DNA from: Ruminococcaceae bacterium UBA3451
GTDB taxonomy: Bacteria; Bacillota; Clostridia; Oscillospirales; Acutalibacteraceae
Reading direction: 5' to 3'
Assembly (NCBI GenBank): GCA_002378845.1
Contig: DFRY01000057.1
Location: 11,954 to 18,596, forward strand
DNA: 6,643 bases
The translations under genes and the position numbers were made by a program. The notes under the pieces were generated by a model. It saw only the letters and a program-made list of their open reading frames with translations. It was not told the DNA's origin and did no database searches. Numbering within the stretch: the stretch's first letter is position 1; each line of letters begins with the position of its first letter. Below are positions 1-4,921 of the stretch, piece by piece.

Positions 1-849
1 GGCGGTAGCGAGCATAAGTCATTGGAAGAATACATGCAGTGTAAAAGCATGCTGTTCCGCCAGTGCAAAACCGGCGTGATCAATATTGACGATGAAAATT
101 GGAAGGGGATTACGGAAAACCACACCTGCACCATCGAAACCTACGGTTTTTGTCCCGAAGCCGAGCTGCGTGCAAAGAACGAAGCGCTGATTTCGCGCCC
201 CGGTTACCTTGGCGTTCATTTTGAGGTAGAGGGACAACTGCAGTTTGGCGTGGATGTTGACATTCCCGGTAAGTTCAGCGTTTACAACGCACTGGCCGCA
301 ATTGCAGTATGCAGGCATTTTGCGGTAACAGAGCAGAATTACATTGACGGCTTAAACACAGTAAAGGTAAAAGGCCGTGTGGAACCGGTTCCGGTTCCCG
401 GAAATTATACGCTATTAATCGATTACGCGCACAATGCGGTCAGCATGGAAAACATTCTGGAAACACTGCGGGAATATCAGCCGCACCGCCTAGTCTGCCT
501 GTTTGGCGCGGGCGGCAACCGCGCGCGCTCCCGCCGGTATGAAATGGGGGAGGTCAGCGGAAAGCTGGCCGACCTTTCGGTCATTACCGCCGACAATTCC
601 CGTTTTGAGGATGTTATGGACATTATTGAGGATATTAAGGTCGGCATGAATAAAACGGGCGGCAAATACGTGGTGATTCCAGACCGGAAAGACGCGATCA
701 AATACTGCATGGAAAACGCCGAAGACGGCGACATTGTGGTGCTTGCCGGAAAAGGGCACGAAGATTATCAGGAAATTAAGGGTGTAAAATACCATTTGGA
801 CGAACGTGAGGTTGTCGCGGATATTATTAATCAAAGGGTTTTAAGGTGA
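1..849 (+). CDS. murE: MurE, UDP-MurNAc-L-Ala-D-Glu:meso-diaminopimelate ligase, C-terminal 282 residues (5' end outside window)
   Basis: Cytoplasmic Mur ligase that uses ATP to add the third stem-peptide residue to UDP-MurNAc-L-Ala-D-Glu. The frame is open from base 1 with MurE-like residues before the first possible start (TTG at 22), so this is a 5'-truncated gene; the N-terminal UDP-binding domain and the Walker-type GKT loop are missing. Counting from base 1: EHKSLEEY (4-11) and INIDDE (28-32) of the central domain; the GKFSVYNALAA junction (90-100); GRVE (125-128); DYAH (141-144); GAGGNR (169-174); DNSR (198-201); GKGHEDYQ (250-257). DNSR sits at the DNPR motif that recognises diaminopimelate. 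Asn199, Arg201 and the Glu of GKGHE are kept, which favours diaminopimelate over lysine, but the Pro is Ser. The stop (847-849) lies just before the murF start, so the pair is co-translated. Family is secure; amino-acid specificity is inferred. Confidence 0.93.
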   Translation, partial: GGSEHKSLEEYMQCKSMLFRQCKTGVINIDDENWKGITENHTCTIETYGFCPEAELRAKNEALISRPGYLGVHFEVEGQLQFGVDVDIPGKFSVYNALAAIAVCRHFAVTEQNYIDGLNTVKVKGRVEPVPVPGNYTLLIDYAHNAVSMENILETLREYQPHRLVCLFGAGGNRARSRRYEMGEVSGKLADLSVITADNSRFEDVMDIIEDIKVGMNKTGGKYVVIPDRKDAIKYCMENAEDGDIVVLAGKGHEDYQEIKGVKYHLDEREVVADIINQRVLR

Positions 850-854
850 TTGAA

Positions 855-2213
855 ATGAACATAACGGTTCGGGAGATAACCGAGGCTTGCGGGGGAAAGC
901 TGCTTTGCGGCAGTCCCGACACAAGCATTACCTCCGTCAGCACAGACAGCCGGAAAATCAGCCCCGGCACTCTATTCGTACCAATCAAAGGGGAAAAGAC
1001 CGACGCGCACGACTATATTTCCGCTACGTTTGCGGCTGGAGCCGCCGCAACGCTGACCCAGGAACATGGCACCATGAACGACACCCACGCCTGGATTCGT
1101 GTACCAGGCACGGAGCAGGCGCTGCAGCAAATTGCTACAGCGTACCGGAGCAAATTCCGCATTCCGTTTGTCGGGGTGACCGGCAGCGTGGGCAAAACCA
1201 CCACGAAGGAAATGATTGCGCTTGCACTTTCCGCCGGGCTGAACGTAATGAAAACCGAAGGCAATTTTAACAGCCAAATCGGCCTGCCCCTTACCATGTT
1301 CCGGTTGGAACCGGAACATCAGGCTGCGGTCATTGAAATGGGCATGAGCAATTTCGGCGAAATGAGCCGTTTGGCGCAGATTGCCGCACCGGATTACGCG
1401 GTAATGACCAATATTGGCATCTCCCATATTCAGCAGCTGAAAACACAGCAGAATATTTTAAGCGAAAAACTGCATATTACGGACTGTTTTCACGAGGGTT
1501 CCGTTTTATTCATCAACGGCGACGACGAACTGCTTGCCGGTCTGCGCGGAAAGTTCAACGGAAAACTGATTTCGTTTGGAACCCAGTCCTGGTGTGATTT
1601 TCGTGCCGAAGATATTACGGTTGCTAACGGTTACACGGAATTTACCATGCATAGCCCGGATGGAGCAAGGAAAGTAAAGCTGCCCGTACTTGGAATTCAT
1701 AATGTGACCAACGCGCTTGCGGGCTTGGCGGTGGCGCACACTCTTGGGGTGCCGCTGAAAAAGGCGGCGGAAAAGCTGGCGGAGTACCGTCCACTTGCTA
1801 TGCGCCAGCAGATTCACTGCGTAAATGAAGTAACGATTATCGATGATTCCTACAATGCCAGCCCGGACTCCATCCAAAGCAGTGTGAATGTGCTTTGCAG
1901 TTTTCAAGGCGGCAAACGCGTCGCCGTACTTGCCGATATGCTGGAATTGGGCGACTTTTCCCAAAAGGCGCACTTCGACGTCGGGGTGCATGCGGCACAG
2001 GCGGGAGTAAACCTTTTGATTACCGTAGGGGAACAGGCAAAGGAAATCGCAAGGGGCGCACAGTCTGTGAATCCGGGACTTGTCTGCCACAGCTTTGAAA
2101 ATAATGAAGCCGCCATTGCGGAATTAAAATCAACACTGACCGGCGGGGACGCGGTTTTGATTAAAGGTTCGCGCGGAATGCGGACCGATGAAATTGTAAA
2201 GGCGCTGCTTTAA
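855..2213 (+). CDS. murF: MurF, UDP-MurNAc-tripeptide:D-alanyl-D-alanine ligase
   Basis: Last cytoplasmic Mur ligase: it joins D-Ala-D-Ala to the UDP-MurNAc-tripeptide made by MurE, with ATP hydrolysis. From the ATG at 855 it has 452 residues, normal for the family. The N-terminal domain includes STDSRKISPGTLFVP (about 29-43). The ATP loop is GVTGSVGKTTTKEM (107-120). TEGNFNSQIGLPLT (134-147), MGMSNFGEM (162-170) and TNIGISHIQ (185-193) belong to the central domain. DDSYNASPDS (330-339), LADMLELG (359-366) and KGSRGM (437-442) belong to the C-terminal domain. A GTG at 846 overlaps the murE stop, but ATG 855 is preferred: AAGGTGAT (843-850) is a ribosome site a few bases ahead of it, and MNITVREI is a typical MurF beginning. 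It is followed at once by a hairpin terminator, so the murE-murF transcript ends here instead of continuing into mraY/murD. Confidence 0.97.
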   Translation: MNITVREITEACGGKLLCGSPDTSITSVSTDSRKISPGTLFVPIKGEKTDAHDYISATFAAGAAATLTQEHGTMNDTHAWIRVPGTEQALQQIATAYRSKFRIPFVGVTGSVGKTTTKEMIALALSAGLNVMKTEGNFNSQIGLPLTMFRLEPEHQAAVIEMGMSNFGEMSRLAQIAAPDYAVMTNIGISHIQQLKTQQNILSEKLHITDCFHEGSVLFINGDDELLAGLRGKFNGKLISFGTQSWCDFRAEDITVANGYTEFTMHSPDGARKVKLPVLGIHNVTNALAGLAVAHTLGVPLKKAAEKLAEYRPLAMRQQIHCVNEVTIIDDSYNASPDSIQSSVNVLCSFQGGKRVAVLADMLELGDFSQKAHFDVGVHAAQAGVNLLITVGEQAKEIARGAQSVNPGLVCHSFENNEAAIAELKSTLTGGDAVLIKGSRGMRTDEIVKALL

Positions 2214-2227
2214 TTTTCAAACATTAT

Positions 2228-2266
2228 AAAAAAGCCTGAAAAGCGATCGTCGCTTTTCAGGCTTTT
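2228..2266. terminator. Bidirectional intrinsic terminator between convergent murF and cupin gene
   Basis: A perfect 17-bp inverted repeat (2230-2246 and 2250-2266) has a 3-nt loop. The plus-strand transcript ends the stem in only four U, then CUGC. The minus-strand transcript has six U (complement of 2228-2233). It lies 14 bases after the murF stop and only 5 bases beyond the cupin stop, so it can end both transcripts; by U-tract it should work better for the leftward one. Confidence 0.85.
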
Positions 2267-2271
2267 CTGCG

Positions 2272-2742
2272 TTAATTTTCTTCATTTGGGTCGGAAGTCC
2301 AGCCGTCGATTTGATCTTCTGTGTGAAAAACCAGCTTTTGGCTTTTTAAGTAAACGGTGTTTTCATCGGGATATGTAACCACATCGTTTTTCTCGCGTGT
2401 TCCCACATCCAAAATCTGCAGTACTTCGGAACTGTTGTTAAGGAATTGATGCGCAATTCCTTTTCCTGCCGGCTTGGAAAAAGCGTCGCCTTCTTTCACG
2501 GGGATTTCTTTTTCGTTCGTTCTTAAAATTCCGTTACCGCTAAGAATCAGGAAAAATTCCTCTTGGTCGGAATGGGAATGGTATTTCGTGCTTTTCCCGC
2601 CGGGTTTGATAAAGTCAATATTGACATAAATTTTTTCACTGCCGAGAAAATCCCCGAGCATTACAGTTTTTAATTTGGTTAAAAACGCGGGGTCATCCAC
2701 AAAATCTTTTGGAATGTTGTTCATGTTTTCGATTGGATTCAT
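2272..2742 (-). CDS. Small single-domain cupin (RmlC-like) protein, function unknown
   Basis: A 156-residue soluble protein with one beta-barrel cupin domain and no signal peptide. Cupin motif 1 is G49-x5-H55-x-H57-x4-E62-x6-G69. Motif 2 is G85-x5-P91-x-G93-x4-H98-x3-N102. His55, His57, Glu62 and His98 should bind a metal. The tail has a YPDENTVYLKSQK segment (124-136) and a WTSDPN ending, which recall stand-alone cupins of the COG3837 type (recalled, not searched). Cupins span sugar isomerases, dioxygenases and small-molecule binders, so no reaction is assigned. There is no helix-turn-helix domain, so it is not a PuuR-type regulator. The ATG at 2742-2740 is supported by AGAAGGAGA (complement of 2748-2756) with a 6-nt gap from AAGGAG. 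It is monocistronic, convergent with murF and divergent from the NlpC/P60 gene. Confidence 0.85.
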   Translation of the reverse strand: MNPIENMNNIPKDFVDDPAFLTKLKTVMLGDFLGSEKIYVNIDFIKPGGKSTKYHSHSDQEEFFLILSGNGILRTNEKEIPVKEGDAFSKPAGKGIAHQFLNNSSEVLQILDVGTREKNDVVTYPDENTVYLKSQKLVFHTEDQIDGWTSDPNEEN

Positions 2743-2771
2743 GTTTGTCTCCTTCTGTCATTATATTATCT

Positions 2772-2800
2772 AATTTAACATAGATGAATAAAGCAGGCAA
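2772..2800 (-). promoter_or_regulatory. Possible sigma-A promoter of the cupin gene
   Basis: Read on the minus strand: TTGCCT (complement of 2795-2800), a 17-bp spacer and TAAATT (complement of 2772-2777), each matching 4 of 6 consensus bases. Transcription would start about 20-25 bases upstream of the start codon. A perfect TATAAT lies closer to the gene (complement of about 2759-2764), but a start from it would fall in the ribosome site. The region is AT-rich, so chance matches are easy. Confidence 0.35.
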
Positions 2801-2886
2801 TAGGACAAGAATTTTATTAATTAACAAAAACAAAATAATATGTTTATTTAATTTGTGAAATATTTTAAAAACAAGCCGTTTTTGGC

Positions 2887-2915
2887 TTGCGGAACACGAT
2901 AGCATGTGCTAAAAT
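2887..2915 (+). promoter_or_regulatory. Sigma-A promoter with extended -10 for the NlpC/P60 gene
   Basis: TTGCGG (2887-2892), a 17-bp spacer and TAAAAT (2910-2915), preceded by TGC (2907-2909), which supplies the extended -10 TGn element. Transcription would begin near 2922, giving a leader of about 60 nt. The -35 matches only 3 of 6 bases, which an extended -10 can offset. A TAGCA/TGCTA inverted repeat (2900-2911) overlaps the spacer, and a 6-bp hairpin (2872-2877 with 2884-2889) overlaps the -35. Confidence 0.55.
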
Positions 2916-2931
2916 GTAACCAATTTGTAAT
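2915..2931 (+). promoter_or_regulatory. WalR (YycF)-like operator box
   Basis: TGTAAC (2915-2920), five bases, then TGTAAT (2926-2931) fits the WalR consensus TGTWAH-N5-TGTWAH at every position. WalR is the response regulator that controls autolysin and other wall-metabolism genes in low-GC Gram-positives, and the gene downstream is a predicted wall hydrolase. The box begins at the last base of the -10 and covers the predicted start of transcription, a position that suggests repression, unless a second promoter downstream is used. Two further TGTAAT copies follow at 2935 and 2945 with non-consensus spacing. Confidence 0.5.
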
Positions 2932-2954
2932 CATTGTAATATATTGTAATGATT
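2929..2954. repeat. Imperfect palindrome flanked by direct repeats in the NlpC/P60 leader
   Basis: AATCATT (2929-2935) and AATGATT (2948-2954) are inverted arms around the self-complementary core AATATATT (2938-2945), with a GT on each side of the core breaking the symmetry. CAATTTG occurs directly on each side (2921-2927 and 2955-2961), 34 bp apart. It may be a protein-binding site; AT-richness lowers its significance. Confidence 0.35.
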
Positions 2955-2968
2955 CAATTTGAGGAAGC

Positions 2969-2974
2969 AGGAGG
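2969..2974 (+). promoter_or_regulatory. Strong Shine-Dalgarno site AGGAGG
   Basis: AGGAGG sits 6 bases ahead of the ATG at 2981 and fixes that codon as the start of the NlpC/P60 gene. Confidence 0.85.
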
Positions 2975-2980
2975 CACAGG

Positions 2981-4549
2981 ATGAAAAAGATTTCGATTTT
3001 TCTTTCTACATTTATCGCCGCGGTACTTGTGTTGGCGGCAATTTCAATCAGCAACGCTCCTGCTGCCGACGCAGCGACGGTTAAAACCGGCGTCGGCCTT
3101 TCCGAACATGTGCTAATGGCGTACCAGCAGGGTTGGAAGTACCGTTCCGGCGGTTACGGCCAATTTAATAACGGGGTGCGCGGTACAGACTGTTCCGGCT
3201 TGATTAAATCCTATCTTTGGTGGACAGGGGAAAGCTCCAATCCAAACCCCGGCCTTGTATCCGTTGCGGGCAGTTCGGAAGGTATGCTCAATTCCGCCAA
3301 ATCCAAAGGAACCATCAATTACTCAGATTCTTCCTCCTTGCCCCGTGTGCACGGCCTTATTCTGTATCAGCCCGGTCATGTCGGTGTTTATGTGGGCAAC
3401 AATATGGCTGTGGACAACCGTACAACAGGCGTTAACATGAAATACGAAAAAGTATTCGGCAGAAGTTCGCCCAAATGGAAAAAATGGTTTAAGCTGCCGC
3501 AAATTACATATCCTACGACTGGTTTTGCAACCTTTAACGGGAATCAATATTATTATGAAAATGGACAATATGTCATAAACACAACAAAAATTGTAGACGG
3601 TACTTCGTACACCTTCGGTTCGTCCGGTACTATTACTTCTTCCACTTCTGCCGGTGAAATCAATGCGGCAAAGGTGGAAGCCGCCGTTGCGCCCGCTGCT
3701 GCCAAAAAAGAAGCGACGGCTAAGCCAGCGGGAACGGCTAAGCCCGCCGCACCGAAAACCGAACCGGCTTATACTGCGCTCAGTGTGGACACAACCAGCA
3801 AAGACGTAAAGCAGCTTCAGAAAAAACTGAAGGATTTAGGTTATTATTATGAAGGCGTCAACGAGTATTACGATTATTGCGTAGCAGATGCCGTAAGCGC
3901 TTACCAGAATGCAGCCGGCCTGAAAGTGACCGGTTCTGCGGACTCCAAAACACTTGCCAGTCTATATTCCTCTTCCGCTCCGAAAAATACAAAAAGCGGA
4001 ACGCTGGCTCCCGGCATACATTCCTCCCTCGTTACCCAAATGCAGGATCGCCTAATTGAACTTGGCTATATGTCCGGGGACACTTCCGTCTATTATGGCG
4101 ACGTTACAAAGCAGGCGGTATTGGATTATCAGAAGGCTGCCGGAGTAGATCAAACCGGAACCATGGATGCTGCCGCCCTGAAGCAGCTTTATTCTGAAAC
4201 CGCGGTAAAAAATACGACAGCCGGCACCAGTTCCGCACCAATTAGCTCCTTTGTTGAGCAGCAGGCTTCGTCCGCTGCCGATTCGTCTGCAGCCGAGGAG
4301 AAAAAAGAAATTTACGGCGGAATGCTGCCCGAAGCAAAAGCGGCAACGGTAACAGACGGGACTGACGGAAATGAAAAGCAGAGCTCGGCGGGCAACTATG
4401 CGTTGTTTATTGTATTAACTTCCGGTTTTTTGACCGGCGCGTTTATGTTGATTAAGCAGCTGAATAAGCGCGGCACGGTCAATTTAAATCGGTTCACACA
4501 AAAACTTAGCTCGGTTTTTTCATTCCTTCCCATACGAAAAAATCGTTAA
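2981..4549 (+). CDS. Exported, membrane-anchored NlpC/P60-type peptidoglycan hydrolase with two peptidoglycan-binding domains
   Basis: Predicted extracytoplasmic cysteine peptidase cutting peptidoglycan stem peptides, 522 residues. Order: signal peptide 1-32 (MKK, hydrophobic core, cleavage probably after ADAA); NlpC/P60-like domain about 36-172 with TDCSGL (catalytic Cys71) and PGHVGVYVGN (His133); one wall- or glucan-binding-like repeat about 178-219 (GFATFNGNQYYYENGQY); Ala/Lys/Pro linker about 226-264; two PG_binding_1-like domains about 270-330 and 343-405 (VKQLQKKLKDLGY and VTQMQDRLIELGY, each followed by a YQ..AG..-TG motif); Ser/Ala-rich spacer; one membrane helix about 472-491; basic tail ending PIRKNR. 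The third catalytic residue, often His in this family, appears to be Asp145 or Asn146. A C-terminal anchor on such a protein is unusual; I see no LPxTG motif. It is monocistronic with its own promoter, WalR-like box and terminator. The exact bond cleaved cannot be told. Confidence 0.88.
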   Translation: MKKISIFLSTFIAAVLVLAAISISNAPAADAATVKTGVGLSEHVLMAYQQGWKYRSGGYGQFNNGVRGTDCSGLIKSYLWWTGESSNPNPGLVSVAGSSEGMLNSAKSKGTINYSDSSSLPRVHGLILYQPGHVGVYVGNNMAVDNRTTGVNMKYEKVFGRSSPKWKKWFKLPQITYPTTGFATFNGNQYYYENGQYVINTTKIVDGTSYTFGSSGTITSSTSAGEINAAKVEAAVAPAAAKKEATAKPAGTAKPAAPKTEPAYTALSVDTTSKDVKQLQKKLKDLGYYYEGVNEYYDYCVADAVSAYQNAAGLKVTGSADSKTLASLYSSSAPKNTKSGTLAPGIHSSLVTQMQDRLIELGYMSGDTSVYYGDVTKQAVLDYQKAAGVDQTGTMDAAALKQLYSETAVKNTTAGTSSAPISSFVEQQASSAADSSAAEEKKEIYGGMLPEAKAATVTDGTDGNEKQSSAGNYALFIVLTSGFLTGAFMLIKQLNKRGTVNLNRFTQKLSSVFSFLPIRKNR

Positions 4550-4564
4550 ACGGAATCAAGGGAT

Positions 4565-4600
4565 AAAATCCTCCACGGCTATGGCTGTGGAGGATTTTTT
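4565..4600 (+). terminator. Intrinsic terminator of the NlpC/P60 gene
   Basis: Arms 4565-4579 and 4584-4598 form a 15-bp stem (12 perfect pairs, then G·U, G-C and C-G) with a 4-nt loop. The run of six T (4595-4600) begins inside the right arm. It starts 15 bases after the stop codon and separates this gene from the pot operon. Confidence 0.9.
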
Positions 4601-4699
4601 GTCGTCATTTGGAGTTGCAATAATGAAAATCGAAGCATTTTAAAGGAAAACGGAGCAAATCAGCTGCTTTCCACTAATAAATTAAGAAAACAGTAGAAA
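4601..4699. other. Non-coding spacer before the pot promoter, nothing recognised
   Basis: AT-rich DNA with no credible gene. The only start with a ribosome-like site (GGAG at 4611-4614, ATG at 4623) gives a 6-residue frame. The stretch from about 4700 to 4723 is very A/T-rich, adjoins the -35 box and could act as an UP element. Confidence 0.5.
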
Positions 4700-4723
4700 A
4701 TTGTTAAATTATTTAAAAAAATC

Positions 4724-4752
4724 TTGACAAATCATCACTTAGCATCTATATT
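4724..4752 (+). promoter_or_regulatory. Strong sigma-A promoter of the pot operon
   Basis: TTGACA (4724-4729, perfect), a 17-bp spacer and TATATT (4747-4752, 5 of 6), with an A/T-rich tract just upstream. Transcription should start near 4759, leaving about 155-160 nt untranslated before potA. GCATCTA is repeated at 4742-4748 and 4768-4774, either side of the predicted start, and could be an operator pair. Confidence 0.8.
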
Positions 4753-4784
4753 TGATATGTTGCGTTTGCATCTAACTATATATT

Positions 4785-4912
4785 CGGCAGCGCTTCATTG
4801 CCGCAGTCACATCTGATTGCGAAAAATCCTTTGCGGAGGGCAATGGCAACGGCGCAGCTGGGATTGCGTTTAACCGAAATGGCTTAACGTAACTAATTTT
4901 ACCGCAAAGGGG
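4785..4912 (+). promoter_or_regulatory. Structured potA leader, candidate translational riboswitch or attenuator of unknown class
   Basis: CCGCAAAGG (4902-4910), covering most of the potA ribosome site, is the exact reverse complement of CCTTTGCGG (4828-4836); a U·G pair (4827 with 4911) makes 10 bp. That pairing would hide the ribosome site. Upstream, CATTGCCGCA (4796-4805) can pair with TGCGG (4832-4836) and CAATG (4841-4845) across a 4-nt bulge, which would mask the anti-ribosome-site segment and free translation. In the other state, 4802-4809 pairs with 4814-4821 as an 8-bp hairpin (one G·U, 4-nt loop), enclosed by 4795-4801 with 4840-4846. The alternatives exclude each other. There is no U-tract, so control would be translational. 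I do not see the conserved cores of the TPP, SAM-I, FMN, lysine, glycine, purine, cobalamin or T-box classes. Pairings were found by eye; no folding was run. Confidence 0.45.
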
Positions 4913-4921
4913 ATGCACAGA

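Noticed and set aside
1506..2090. 194-residue minus-strand frame within murF
   Set aside because: It is antisense to well-conserved MurF motifs and has no ribosome site or recognisable domain; a shadow of the real gene.
2272..2742. Cupin gene as a PuuR-like polyamine regulator tied to potAB
   Set aside because: It has only the cupin domain with no helix-turn-helix, is on the opposite strand and is separated from pot by the hydrolase gene.
2693..2905. 70-residue minus-strand frame overlapping the cupin start and the intergenic region
   Set aside because: It overlaps the well-supported cupin start and its ribosome site in another frame, and its hydrophobic content comes from AT-rich DNA.
2848..3054. 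68-residue minus-strand frame over the NlpC/P60 promoter and signal peptide
   Set aside because: It opposes a strong promoter, AGGAGG site and signal-peptide coding sequence; no independent support.
4623..4643. Tiny frame MKIEAF after GGAG at 4611-4614, considered as a leader peptide
   Set aside because: It lies upstream of the strong promoter at 4724-4752, so it would not be on the pot transcript, and six codons carry no signal.
4760..4912. A known riboswitch class or T-box in the potA leader
   Set aside because: I could not find the conserved cores I know for TPP, SAM-I, FMN, lysine, glycine, purine, cobalamin, fluoride, guanidine-I or T-box RNAs. The potC motif is remembered only from marine metagenomes. 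An Infernal search is needed to be sure.
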